From: Ketobacter alkanivorans
GTDB taxonomy: Bacteria > Pseudomonadota > Gammaproteobacteria > Pseudomonadales > Ketobacteraceae
Assembly (NCBI RefSeq): GCF_002863865.1
Contig: NZ_CP022684.1
Location: 4,035,990 to 4,099,989, forward strand
Length of the DNA: 64,000 nt
Direction of reading: 5' to 3'
Shown here: in pieces, positions 9,962 to 19,043 of the stretch
Layout: each line of letters begins with the position of its first letter
Numbering within the stretch: position 1 is the stretch's first letter
Translations under genes and position numbers: made by a program
Notes under the pieces: model-generated
Database searches by the model: none
Told to the model about the DNA's origin: nothing
The model's input: the letters and a program-made list of their open reading frames with translations, nothing else

Positions 9962-10615
9962 ATGAATCACTTTCCTGTGGGCGAGTCGCCCGTTGTTATA
10001 AACGGGCCTGCCGGAGCCTTGCACGCCATTGCGACCTGTCCGCAAAATGCTGGCGAAGAGGGGGGAAATGTCACGATCGTCTGTCATCCGCACTCCTTGA
10101 TGGGGGGCACCATGAACAACAAAGTGGTGCATACGGTGGCTCGTGCTCGCCGGGATCTTGGAAACAGAGTGGTGCGTTTCAACTTTCGCGGAGTAGAAAA
10201 AAGTGAGGGCGAATACGATCATGGTATTGGTGAGCAGGATGATTTGCTGGCGGTGATTGATTGGGTGCGCCAGGTGCGCCCGCAGGACAGTATCAGGTTG
10301 GCCGGGTTTTCCTTTGGCTCGTTTGTGGCGGCCAGCGCCTGTTCCCGTGCCATTGAGCGTGGGGATCCGGTGAGCGATCTGCTGCTGATTGCCCCGGCTG
10401 TGGTTAACTACGATTTTGATCGGATCACCGGGTTCCCTTGCCCTTTCGCACTGATTTATGGCGATGAGGATGAGGTTGTGGATTCTTCCGAGATTCGCAG
10501 TTGGTACGATCAGGTGCAGAGCCAGAAACAGGTCTACTGCCTGCAAGGTGCAGGGCATTTCTTTCACGGCCGACTTACCGAGGTTAAGACTATTCTGCAG
10601 GAGCAGATAGGCTGA
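9962..10615 (+). CDS. Alpha/beta hydrolase (COG2945 type)
   Basis: A 217-residue single-domain hydrolase. The nucleophile elbow is GFSFGS with Ser117; the acid is probably Asp170 in YGDEDEVV, and the histidine His199 in GAGHFFHG. CHPHSLMGGTMNNKVV is the characteristic start of the COG2945 group, where this segment includes the oxyanion region. No signal peptide, so cytoplasmic. Substrate is unknown; esterase or thioesterase activity would be a guess. It lies between the leftward yhcB gene and zapE, about 100 bases before zapE on the same strand. Confidence 0.87.
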   Translation: MNHFPVGESPVVINGPAGALHAIATCPQNAGEEGGNVTIVCHPHSLMGGTMNNKVVHTVARARRDLGNRVVRFNFRGVEKSEGEYDHGIGEQDDLLAVIDWVRQVRPQDSIRLAGFSFGSFVAASACSRAIERGDPVSDLLLIAPAVVNYDFDRITGFPCPFALIYGDEDEVVDSSEIRSWYDQVQSQKQVYCLQGAGHFFHGRLTEVKTILQEQIG

Positions 10616-10717
10616 TTGTTCTATGCTGAAGAAGTTGAGCGGCGTGGACAGCCTAATCGGCCTGCGCTAGAGTGTGCGCCGCTTTAGATATCACTATCGG
10701 GACAGATCTGATTTGCC

Positions 10718-11818
10718 ATGACACCCTTGGAAAAGTATCAACAAGACCTGCAGCGGGCGGACTTCAGCTACGACCAGGCCCAGGAATACGCTGTTCAGCA
10801 GCTGGATCGGCTCTATCATGATCTGGTGGACCGTTACGAAAATCGGCCGCGATCGCTATGGGCGCGGATTGCTCCCAGCGCCCGCACCCGTCAGAACGAG
10901 CCCTGTAAAGGCCTCTATTTTTGGGGTGGGGTAGGGCGTGGCAAGACCTATTTGGTGGATACCTTCTTCGAATGTGTGCCTTTTCGCGCCAAAATGCGCA
11001 TTCACTTTCATCGCTTTATGCAGCGAGTGCACAACGACCTGAAAGCCCTGCAGGGGGAGAAAAACCCCTTGGATATCGTCGCAGAACAACTCAGCAAAGA
11101 GGCCCGAGTGCTGTGTTTTGATGAGTTTTTTGTCACCGATATCACCGATGCGATGATTTTGGGTGGCCTGATGGAAAAGCTGTTTGCCAGCGGGGTCACG
11201 TTGGTGGCGACATCCAATATCGTGCCGGATCAGCTCTACCGGGATGGTCTGCAGCGGGCGCGGTTTTTGCCAGCTATTGAATTGATCAACAAATACACCG
11301 ACATCGTCAACGTCGACAGCGGCGTGGACTACCGCCTGCGTACCCTTGAGCAGGCAGAGATCTACCACAGCCCCCTGGACGAATCAGCGGAATCCAGTTT
11401 GCGCTCCAGCTTTGAATCTCTGGCACCGGAACCAGGGCACGAGAGGGAAGCCATTGAAATCAATGGTCGTGCCATCAAAACCCGTAGTGTGGCGGATGAT
11501 GTGCTCTGGTGCGATTTCATGGCTTTATGTGACGGCCCCCGCAGTCAGAATGATTACATTGAGCTGGCCCGAATTTATCATGCGGTATTGATATCCAATG
11601 TGCCGGTGATGGGCAAGGCTCAGGATGACATGGCGCGGCGCTTTGTAAATATGGTGGATGAATTCTACGATCGTAACGTCAAGCTGATCATGTCTGGTGC
11701 GGCCCCCATCGACGGCTTGTACTCAGGGGGGCGGCTGGAGTTTGAATTTCAGCGTACCCGCAGTCGCCTGCTGGAGATGCAGAGCCGGGAGTATCTCGCC
11801 CGGCCCCACAAACCCTGA
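10718..11818 (+). CDS. zapE: Cell division protein ZapE (AFG1-like ATPase)
   Basis: A 366-residue P-loop ATPase with Walker A GGVGRGKT (70-77), Walker B VLCFDEFFVTD near 131-141, and the AFG1 hallmarks FHRFMQ and an arginine-rich C terminus. In E. coli, ZapE (YhcM) interacts with the Z-ring and is needed for division under heat or low oxygen. Its neighbourhood (yhcB before, rplM-rpsI after) is conserved. It converges on the aldo-keto reductase gene 17 bases away with no visible terminator between them. Confidence 0.95.
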   Translation: MTPLEKYQQDLQRADFSYDQAQEYAVQQLDRLYHDLVDRYENRPRSLWARIAPSARTRQNEPCKGLYFWGGVGRGKTYLVDTFFECVPFRAKMRIHFHRFMQRVHNDLKALQGEKNPLDIVAEQLSKEARVLCFDEFFVTDITDAMILGGLMEKLFASGVTLVATSNIVPDQLYRDGLQRARFLPAIELINKYTDIVNVDSGVDYRLRTLEQAEIYHSPLDESAESSLRSSFESLAPEPGHEREAIEINGRAIKTRSVADDVLWCDFMALCDGPRSQNDYIELARIYHAVLISNVPVMGKAQDDMARRFVNMVDEFYDRNVKLIMSGAAPIDGLYSGGRLEFEFQRTRSRLLEMQSREYLARPHKP

Positions 11819-11835
11819 TTTCAGGCTCATCTATA

Positions 11836-12876
11836 TTATGGTGCGGGGCAAGGATGCTCCACGTTCACCTGATTCAGATCCTTCAAGACCTCTTTGGTCA
11901 GCACAACCTCGCTGCTGTTCAGATTCGTCATCAGCTGCTCCATCGACGTTGCCCCAATGATGTTGGAGGTCACGAATGGCTGTTGCGTCACAAACGCCAG
12001 GGACATTTGCACTGGATCGAGTCCATGCTTATCGGCCACCGCCATGTACTTCTCAGTGGCGGCAATGGCCTGCGGGTTGGTGTAGCGGGAAAACTGCTTG
12101 AACAGCGTCAGTCGGGCGTTATCAGGCCATTGATTATTAAGGTATTTCCCTGAGAGCATGCCAAATGCCAGTGGCGAATAGGCCAGCAGGCCAATGTCCT
12201 CCCGGTGCGACACCTCCGCCAATCCTATCTCGTAGGAACGATTTAGAAGGCTGTAAGGGTTTTGAATGGAAACTGGCCGCACCCAGTCGTTCACTTCCGC
12301 GTGATGCAAGAACTTCATGGCACCCCAGGGCGTCTCATTGGATAGCCCCACGTGGCGCACCTTGCCTGCTTTCACAAGGTCGTTCAGTACCTCGAGTGTT
12401 TCTTCTATAGGTGTGATGTTCTCGCTGTCTTGAAATTTGAACCCCAGGCGGCCGAAGAAGTTAGTGGTTCTGTCCGGCCAGTGAAGCTGGTACAGGTCAA
12501 TATAATCGGTTTGCAGGCGCTTCAGGCTGCCGTTGATGGCTTCCTCAATACATTGCCGGTTAAAGCGGGTGCCGCCGTTGCGAATATGGGGTAGCCAGTC
12601 TCCCGGCCCAGTCACCTTTGTGGCCAGAACCACTTTTTCCCGATTGCCGCGAGCGTGAAGCCAATTTCCGATAATGGTCTCAGTGGAGCCGGAGGTTTCT
12701 GCAGCGGTGGGAACGGAGTACATTTCAGCGGTATCGATAAAGTTGACGCCGTAGTCCAGGGCGGCGTCTAATTGCTCAAAGGCCTCATCCTGAGTGTTTT
12801 GTTGCCCCCAGGTCATGGTGCCCAGGCAGATTTCGGTCACCTCTATATCGGTTCTGCCTAATCGTTTTTTGCGCAT
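11836..12876 (-). CDS. tas: Tas-type NADP(H)-dependent aldo-keto reductase
   Basis: A 346-residue TIM-barrel aldo-keto reductase. The tetrad residues are visible: Asp and Tyr in FIDTAEMYSVPT, Lys in VVLATKVTG and His in YQLHWPDR. Similarity to E. coli Tas extends over the whole length, including SLKRLQTDYIDLYQ, QNPYSLLNRS, LLAYSPLAFG and the terminal PAP. Tas was named for suppression of tyrosine auxotrophy, but its natural substrate is uncertain. It is transcribed leftward, divergent from rplM across a 366-base gap. An insertion relative to the conserved genomic order suggests a lineage-specific position. Confidence 0.9.
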   Translation of the reverse strand: MRKKRLGRTDIEVTEICLGTMTWGQQNTQDEAFEQLDAALDYGVNFIDTAEMYSVPTAAETSGSTETIIGNWLHARGNREKVVLATKVTGPGDWLPHIRNGGTRFNRQCIEEAINGSLKRLQTDYIDLYQLHWPDRTTNFFGRLGFKFQDSENITPIEETLEVLNDLVKAGKVRHVGLSNETPWGAMKFLHHAEVNDWVRPVSIQNPYSLLNRSYEIGLAEVSHREDIGLLAYSPLAFGMLSGKYLNNQWPDNARLTLFKQFSRYTNPQAIAATEKYMAVADKHGLDPVQMSLAFVTQQPFVTSNIIGATSMEQLMTNLNSSEVVLTKEVLKDLNQVNVEHPCPAP

Positions 12877-13000
12877 TATTTGAATCCTCTGTTGAGTTGT
12901 TGCCTACGGTGGGCATGCTTCAAAATCAAACAGTTATCGCGAGTGTTCAGTCGTAGCGATACTAGCGCGCCCTTATTCAATAAGAAAGCGCGTCCTGCCT

Positions 13001-13029
13001 CTGGCGAAGTTCAAAAATTCTGTTATAGT
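13001..13029 (+). promoter_or_regulatory. Candidate extended -10 promoter for rplM-rpsI
   Basis: TGTTATAGT at 13021-13029 is an extended -10 (TG-n-TATAGT). The -35 position 17 bases upstream (CTGGCG) is weak, as is common for extended -10 promoters. It would give an rplM leader of about 205 bases. Confidence 0.5.
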
Positions 13030-13157
13030 TCTCCACCCCGTTACTGTCGTAGCAACAAAGCCGATGAATTGCCCCTCACAGCACCATTGGCCGCACTGCT
13101 GAAAACAAAATGAATGCTCATCAAAACAGGGCGTTATCGAAACTGTCTCTAAAATGC

Positions 13158-13186
13158 TTGTAAAGCAGAGGCGGCTTGGGTAGTAT
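13158..13186 (+). promoter_or_regulatory. Second candidate sigma-70 promoter for rplM-rpsI
   Basis: TTGTAA (13158-13163), 17-base spacer, TAGTAT (13181-13186). Each hexamer matches four of six consensus bases with ideal spacing. It would place the start about 50 bases before the rplM ATG. Which of the two promoters is used cannot be told from sequence. Confidence 0.4.
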
Positions 13187-13242
13187 TCGCGCTCTTTAAA
13201 TGATGGGCAGACCTCGGATTAGAGTGTTCTAGGGCAGATTCA

Positions 13243-13671
13243 ATGAAAACGTTTAGTGCAAAACCAGAATCGGTAGAGCGTGACTGGTACGTTGTGGATG
13301 CAACCGATAAGACTTTGGGCCGTCTGGCGACTGAAATCGCTCGACGCCTGCGTGGCAAACACAAGCCAGTTTATACTCCACACGTTGATACCGGCGATTA
13401 TATCGTCGTGGTGAACGCGGAAAAAATCCGTGTAACCGGTAACAAGCGTACAAATAAAATGTACTATCGCCACACAGAATATCCAGGCGGAATCAAGGAA
13501 ATCAGCTTCGATAAGCTGATGGACCGTAAGCCGACGATGGCGATCGAAGCCGCTGTGAAGGGCATGATGCCGCGTAACCCGCTGGGTCGCGCGATGTTGG
13601 GCAAGCTGAAAGTTTATGCTGGCTCCGAGCATCCTCATGCTGCACAGCAACCTAAAGAACTGGCACTGTAA
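13243..13671 (+). CDS. rplM: 50S ribosomal protein L13
   Basis: 142 residues, the exact length usual for bacterial L13. Typical segments are [17 protein letters not shown], the [18 protein letters not shown] region, and [20 protein letters not shown]13 is an early assembly protein of the large subunit and in E. coli represses its own mRNA. It is followed 11 bases later by rpsI, the standard L13-S9 operon. Confidence 0.99.
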   Translation: MKTFSAKPESVERDWYVVDATDKTLGRLATEIARRLRGKHKPVYTPHVDTGDYIVVVNAEKIRVTGNKRTNKMYYRHTEYPGGIKEISFDKLMDRKPTMAIEAAVKGMMPRNPLGRAMLGKLKVYAGSEHPHAAQQPKELAL

Positions 13672-13682
13672 GGGGCGGAATA

Positions 13683-14069
13683 GTGGATACTAATTACGGT
13701 ACAGGCCGTCGTAAAACTGCAGCAGCTCGAGTATTTTTGAAAGCTGGTTCAGGCAATATCTCCATCAATGGTCGCGATCTGGATAAGTATTTTGGTCGTG
13801 AAACTGCTCGAATGGTTGTTCGTCAGCCACTAGAGTTGGTGGAAGCTACTGATAAATTTGATGTTTTTGTCACCGTTAAGGGTGGTGGCGGCAGCGGTCA
13901 AGCTGGCGCGATTCGTCACGGTATTACCCGCGCCCTGATGGAATATGATGAAACTCTGCGTGCTGCTCTGCGTAAAGCAGGCTTCGTAACCCGTGATGCT
14001 CGTGAAGTTGAGCGTAAGAAAGTGGGTCTGCGTAAAGCGCGTAAGCGTCCTCAATTCTCAAAACGTTAA
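13683..14069 (+). CDS. rpsI: 30S ribosomal protein S9
   Basis: 128 residues with the family start [14 protein letters not shown] and the invariant basic tail [14 protein letters not shown] that reaches the P-site tRNA. The start is GTG; it is supported by AGGGG about 7-11 bases upstream and by the alignment of the conserved YGTGRRK. It is the second gene of the rplM-rpsI operon, ended by a strong hairpin. Confidence 0.99.
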   Translation: MDTNYGTGRRKTAAARVFLKAGSGNISINGRDLDKYFGRETARMVVRQPLELVEATDKFDVFVTVKGGGGSGQAGAIRHGITRALMEYDETLRAALRKAGFVTRDAREVERKKVGLRKARKRPQFSKR

Positions 14070-14091
14070 TATTTTTTACGTTTTGTGCAGT

Positions 14092-14125
14092 CAAAAGCGC
14101 CCGAAGTTATCTTCGGGCGCTTTTG
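14092..14125 (+). terminator. Intrinsic terminator of rplM-rpsI
   Basis: CAAAAGCGCCCGAAG and CTTCGGGCGCTTTTG form a 15-base-pair stem with a TTAT loop, G+C-rich in the middle and ending in a run of T. It separates the ribosomal operon from petABC. Confidence 0.93.
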
Positions 14126-14165
14126 CGTTCCTGATTCTAAGTTGCCGATCTGTCTAAAGCTTTCC

Positions 14166-14194
14166 TTGTATCTCCCTTGCAATTTCATTACTAT
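14166..14194 (+). promoter_or_regulatory. Candidate promoter of petABC
   Basis: TTGTAT (14166-14171), 17-base spacer, TACTAT (14189-14194), about 85 bases before the petA ATG. Four of six matches per hexamer; position after the rpsI terminator makes a promoter in this stretch likely, but the exact element is uncertain. Confidence 0.4.
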
Positions 14195-14278
14195 TTGCGC
14201 GTTTAAAATTATGGTTAGGGGTTGGTGCGCCCATAAAAAGGCAGCTTGCTTCTTAATGTTATCGGGGAGAGAAACTGA

Positions 14279-14878
14279 ATGAGTACTGAAGGCGTAAATG
14301 AGGGGCGGCGACGCTTCCTGATTGGAGCCACTTCAGCAGTAGGTGCAGTGGGTGCCGTTGGTGCTGCCGTACCTTTTGTGAAGTCCTGGAACCCCAGTGC
14401 CAAGGCGAAGAATGCCGGAGCACCTGTGGTCGCTGACATCAGCAAGCTGGAAGTGGGTCAGCGTATGACCGTTGAGTGGCGCGGCAAGCCAGTCTGGATT
14501 CTGCGTCGTTCCAAAGAGGCAATGGCCAGCCTCGATGCAGTGGAAGACAAGTTGCGCGATCCACAATCCGCCGAATCCAAGCAACCTGAATATGTATCCC
14601 CTGATACGCGCTCCCGTCAGGATCACAGTGATATTGTAGTGCTGGTAGGCCTGTGCACGCACTTGGGTTGTTCTCCTCTGTATCGCCCTGAGGTCGCCCC
14701 GGCTGACTTGGGTGCAGATTGGAAGGGCGGTTTCTTTTGCCCCTGTCATGGCTCCAAATTCGACTTCTCTGGCCGAGTATTCAAGGCGGTACCCGCACCT
14801 CTTAACCTGGAAGTGCCACCTTACTACTACATGAGTGACACTCTGATTAAAATCGGTGAAGACGGGGAGGCTGCCTGA
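14279..14878 (+). CDS. petA: Ubiquinol-cytochrome c reductase, Rieske iron-sulfur subunit
   Basis: A 199-residue Rieske protein of the bc1 complex. The N terminus is a twin-arginine signal/anchor (RRRFLIGATS, residues 10-19, then an Ala/Gly-rich hydrophobic stretch). The 2Fe-2S ligands are Cys126 and His128 (CTHLGC) and Cys154 and His157 (CPCHGS), with Cys131 and Cys156 forming the family disulfide. It passes electrons from ubiquinol to cytochrome c1 on the periplasmic side. GGGGAGAG precedes the ATG; the stop overlaps the petB start by one base (TGATG), showing translational coupling. Confidence 0.98.
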   Translation: MSTEGVNEGRRRFLIGATSAVGAVGAVGAAVPFVKSWNPSAKAKNAGAPVVADISKLEVGQRMTVEWRGKPVWILRRSKEAMASLDAVEDKLRDPQSAESKQPEYVSPDTRSRQDHSDIVVLVGLCTHLGCSPLYRPEVAPADLGADWKGGFFCPCHGSKFDFSGRVFKAVPAPLNLEVPPYYYMSDTLIKIGEDGEAA

Positions 14879-16134
14879 TGAGTATGTTTAATAGCGTAAT
14901 GGGCTGGGTTGACGCCCGCTTCCCTGCGACCAAAATGTTCGAAGATCATATGAGCAAATACTATGCTCCTAAGAACTTTAACATGTGGTATTTCTTCGGC
15001 TCGCTGGCCATGCTGGTGCTGGTTAACCAGCTGCTGACCGGCATCTGGCTGACCATGCTGTATAATCCTTCCGGCGAAGGCGCCTTTGCTTCTGTCGAAT
15101 TGAATATGATGCGTGACGTAGACTATGGCTGGTTGCTGCGTTACCTGCACTCCACAGGCGCGTCCGCCTTCTTCGTAGTGGTCTATCTGCACATGTTCCG
15201 AGGCATGATGTACGGTTCATACCGTGCGCCAAGGGAGCTGGTGTGGATCTTTGGTATGACCATCTATCTGGCGCTGATGGCTGAAGGTTTCATGGGCTAT
15301 CTGCTGCCTTGGGGGCAGATGTCCTACTGGGGTGCCCAGGTAATCATCTCCCTGTTTGGTGCCATCCCTGTGGTGGGTGACGCTCTTACCGAGTGGATTC
15401 GGGGCGACTTCCTGATTTCTGGCATTACCCTGAACCGATTCTTCGCACTTCACGTAGTGGCACTGCCTATCGTGATCCTGGCGTTGGTCGTTCTACATAT
15501 TATTGCTCTGCATGAAGTGGGTTCCAACAACCCAGACGGCATCGAAATCAAAAAGCTGAAAGACGAAAACGGCGTACCTCTGGACGGCATCCCTTTCCAC
15601 CCTTACTACAGTGTGCATGATCTGGTGGGTGTGGTTGTGTTCCTGTTTGTGTTCCTGACTGTGGTGTTCTTCTTCCCGGATGGCGGCGGCTATTTCCTTG
15701 AAAAGCCCAACTTCGAGCCAGCAAACCCCTTGAAGACGCCGGATCATATTGCCCCGGTATGGTATTTCACGCCGTTCTACGCAATCTTGCGAGCCATTCC
15801 TGATAAGTTGCTGGGGGTAGTAGCAATGGGTGCGTCGATCGCGGTGCTGTTTGTGTTGCCCTGGCTGGATCGCAGCCCTGTTAAGTCCATCCGCTACAAG
15901 GGTTGGATCAGCAAAGTAATGCTGGCGCTGTTCGTAGTGTTCTTTGTGCTGCTGGGCGTGTGTGGTGTTAAAGCGCCGGACGTTCACGTTGAGTTCCTGC
16001 CCTTTGAGATGACATATCGAGTTTTGGGTCAGATCGGTACGGCATTCTATTTTGCATACTTCATATTGATGCCGTTCTGGACAACCAAAGAAACCTGCAA
16101 ACCCGTTCCTGAGCGCGTAAGGATGGCACACTGA
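14878..16134 (+). CDS. petB: Cytochrome b of the bc1 complex
   Basis: A 418-residue integral membrane protein with about eight or nine hydrophobic segments. It carries the two b hemes and both quinone sites. Seen are the RYLHSTGASAFF helix-B histidine, YVLLPWGQ-like LLPWGQMSYWGA, LNRFFALHVVALP with helix-D histidines, and the Qo-site PDHIAPVWYFTPFYAILRAIPDK region with its PVWY (a variant of PEWY). Length is of the undivided bacterial type, not the plant b6/IV split. It overlaps petA and petC by single bases. Confidence 0.98.
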   Translation: MSMFNSVMGWVDARFPATKMFEDHMSKYYAPKNFNMWYFFGSLAMLVLVNQLLTGIWLTMLYNPSGEGAFASVELNMMRDVDYGWLLRYLHSTGASAFFVVVYLHMFRGMMYGSYRAPRELVWIFGMTIYLALMAEGFMGYLLPWGQMSYWGAQVIISLFGAIPVVGDALTEWIRGDFLISGITLNRFFALHVVALPIVILALVVLHIIALHEVGSNNPDGIEIKKLKDENGVPLDGIPFHPYYSVHDLVGVVVFLFVFLTVVFFFPDGGGYFLEKPNFEPANPLKTPDHIAPVWYFTPFYAILRAIPDKLLGVVAMGASIAVLFVLPWLDRSPVKSIRYKGWISKVMLALFVVFFVLLGVCGVKAPDVHVEFLPFEMTYRVLGQIGTAFYFAYFILMPFWTTKETCKPVPERVRMAH

Positions 16135-16793
16135 TGAATAAGTTTATCTCTGTACTAGTATTGCTGTGTTTACCGGTGCTGGCTCAGGCGGCCGGCGGTG
16201 GCCACAATGAGTATCTTGTGCATGCGCCAATCAATATGGATGACAAAGTGTCATTGCAGCGCGGTGCACAGATTTTCGTGAACAACTGCATGGGTTGTCA
16301 TTCTGCCCAGTATATGCGGTATGAGCGGGTATCAACGGATCTGGACATCCCTGCACAGATCATGAAAGATAATCTGATGTTCACCACGGATAAAATTGGT
16401 GAGACCATGCTGTCTGCTATTCCGGGTGACCTGGCCAAGAAGTGGTTCGGTACAAACCCGCCTGATCTGACGCTGGTAGCCCGTATTCGTGGTGCTGATT
16501 GGGTTTATTCCTACCTCACTAACTTCTATCCCGATGACTCCCGCCCCTGGGGCGTTAACAACCACATCTTCCCCGATGTGGGTATGCCGCATGTGCTGTC
16601 CAATATGGAAGCGGAGTTGGGCGAAGATAAGTTTGAAGAGGCAATGGCCGACCTGACCAACTACATGGTCTACATGTCTGAACCTGTTCGAGCTGAGCGT
16701 GAGCGGATTGGCGTTTACGTTCTGATTTTCCTGGTGATTCTCTTTATCCCGGTATACTTCCTGAACAGGGAATACTGGAAAGATATTCACTAA
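16134..16793 (+). CDS. petC: Cytochrome c1
   Basis: A 219-residue c-type cytochrome. Signal peptide about residues 1-20 (LLCLPVLAQA), heme-attachment CMGCH at 52-56, an axial methionine in the PDVGMPHVLSNM segment, and a C-terminal membrane anchor near 190-210 followed by REYWKDIH. It accepts electrons from the Rieske centre and passes them to soluble cytochrome c. Last gene of petABC; no convincing terminator lies between it and sspA, so read-through into sspA is possible. Confidence 0.98.
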   Translation: MNKFISVLVLLCLPVLAQAAGGGHNEYLVHAPINMDDKVSLQRGAQIFVNNCMGCHSAQYMRYERVSTDLDIPAQIMKDNLMFTTDKIGETMLSAIPGDLAKKWFGTNPPDLTLVARIRGADWVYSYLTNFYPDDSRPWGVNNHIFPDVGMPHVLSNMEAELGEDKFEEAMADLTNYMVYMSEPVRAERERIGVYVLIFLVILFIPVYFLNREYWKDIH

Positions 16794-16910
16794 TCAGGGA
16801 TGGGATTGGCGTGGGGCGGTTGGCTATCAGGTAGCTTCCGCCCCTTCGCCGTTTATGTTGCAGCCTGTTTGCAACTCACAATTTTGAATACTGCGCTGGA
16901 GTGAAATTAC

Positions 16911-17543
16911 ATGGGTGTCATTGCTAAACGTTCTTCGATGACTTTTTTCTCCGATGGTAATGATCATTACAGTCACCGAGTCCGCATTGTGTTGGCGGAA
17001 AAAGGGGTGGCGGTTGATGTGCTGGATGTGGATCCCGCCGAGAAACCTGAAGATTTAGCAACATTGAATCCATACAACGAGCTGCCCACATTGGTGGATC
17101 GCGAGCTTACCTTGTATGAGCCCAACATCATGATGGAATACTTGGATGAGCGTTTTCCTCATCCGCCGCTGTTGCCGGTTTACCCTGTGGAGCGTGCACG
17201 CAGTCGTTTGTTGATGCATCGTATTCATCGAGACTGGTGTGAAGCGGTTGACGCGCTAATGAATGGAACTGATAAGGAAGCGGTCTTAACCAAGTACCGT
17301 AAGGATTTTGGGGAAAACCTGGTAGCCATTGATGGTATTTTCTCGGAAAAGCCATTTTTCATGAGTGACGATTTCACTCTGGTGGACTGTGTGGTTGCTC
17401 CAATTTTGTGGCGTTTGCCCGCCATGGGTATTGAGCTGCAGAAGTCCAAGTGTGGCAATTTGCTTTCTTATGCCGATCGCTTGTTCGCCCGTGAATCGTT
17501 CCAGGCCAGCTTGTCTGATGCCGAACGTGAATTGCGCCTCTAG
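16911..17543 (+). CDS. sspA: Stringent starvation protein A
   Basis: A 210-residue glutathione-S-transferase-fold protein (thioredoxin-like half about 10-85, helical half about 95-205) with the SspA-type start RSSMTFFSDGNDHYSHRVRIVLAEKGV and NPYNELPTLVDRELTLYE. SspA binds RNA polymerase and shifts gene expression in stationary phase; it lacks GST activity. GGAGTG lies 8 bases before the ATG. The pair petC-sspA is conserved in many gammaproteobacteria. Confidence 0.95.
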   Translation: MGVIAKRSSMTFFSDGNDHYSHRVRIVLAEKGVAVDVLDVDPAEKPEDLATLNPYNELPTLVDRELTLYEPNIMMEYLDERFPHPPLLPVYPVERARSRLLMHRIHRDWCEAVDALMNGTDKEAVLTKYRKDFGENLVAIDGIFSEKPFFMSDDFTLVDCVVAPILWRLPAMGIELQKSKCGNLLSYADRLFARESFQASLSDAERELRL

Positions 17544-17557
17544 AATAAATACCTTCC

Positions 17558-17578
17558 GCCTCCGGCATGGCCGGAGGC
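17558..17578. other. GC-rich hairpin between sspA and sspB
   Basis: GCCTCCGGC and GCCGGAGGC form a perfect 9-base-pair stem with an ATG loop. There is no following T-run, so it is not a classical terminator; it could stabilise the upstream mRNA end or attenuate sspB. It ends 19 bases before the sspB ATG. Confidence 0.65.
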
Positions 17579-17597
17579 AATCCCTGCGAGAGTGTTG

Positions 17598-17990
17598 ATG
17601 ACCCCCAGCCGCCCTTATTTTATTCGTGCAGTCTATGAGTGGATATTGGACAACCAGTTGACTCCTTATTTGCTGGTTAACGCTTCCTATCCCTTGGTTC
17701 AAGTGCCGAATGAATTTGTGAGTGAAGGCAAAATTATTCTTAACCTTACACCATCAGCCATTCGCAATTTGCACATGGGTAATGATGAGGTGGAATTTTC
17801 TGCCCGATTTGGCGGTAAAGCCCGCAGCTTGCACGTGCCGGTGGGCTCGATTCTTGCCATCTACGCCAAGGAAAATGGCAAGGGTATGTTCTTTGATGAG
17901 GATGAGATTCCGCCGCCGGATGGAGCGGGAGGGGAGGATGAAGCCCCAACGAAGCCCTCCGGTAAGCCATCTTTGAAGGTGGTTAAATAG
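17598..17990 (+). CDS. sspB: ClpXP protease specificity-enhancing factor SspB
   Basis: 130 residues. The N-terminal SspB fold is clear (PYFIRAVYEWILDNQLTPYLLV, SAIRNLHMGNDEVEFSARFGG, VPVGSILAIYAKENGKGM); it binds ssrA-tagged proteins. After a flexible acidic linker the tail KPSLKVVK is the conserved ClpX-docking motif. The ATG at 17598 has GAGAG 6 bases upstream; an in-frame GTG two codons earlier is possible. It converges on diaA with only two bases between the stop codons. Confidence 0.95.
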   Translation: MTPSRPYFIRAVYEWILDNQLTPYLLVNASYPLVQVPNEFVSEGKIILNLTPSAIRNLHMGNDEVEFSARFGGKARSLHVPVGSILAIYAKENGKGMFFDEDEIPPPDGAGGEDEAPTKPSGKPSLKVVK

Positions 17991-17992
17991 TT

Positions 17993-19043
<1,051 letters not shown>

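Larger units (their letters stand above)
12877..13242. other. Divergent intergenic region tas / rplM
   Basis: 366 bases without a credible gene. The right half carries two candidate promoters facing rplM (listed separately) and a leader of up to about 200 bases. Gammaproteobacterial rplM leaders are known targets of L13 autorepression, so this leader may have that role, but I could not recognise the binding structure by eye. The promoter of the tas gene must also lie here; none is clear. Confidence 0.6.

Noticed and set aside
12880..13113. Short open frame in the rplM upstream region
   Set aside because: Low-complexity translation, no ribosome-binding site, and it overlaps the promoter region; treated as non-coding leader.
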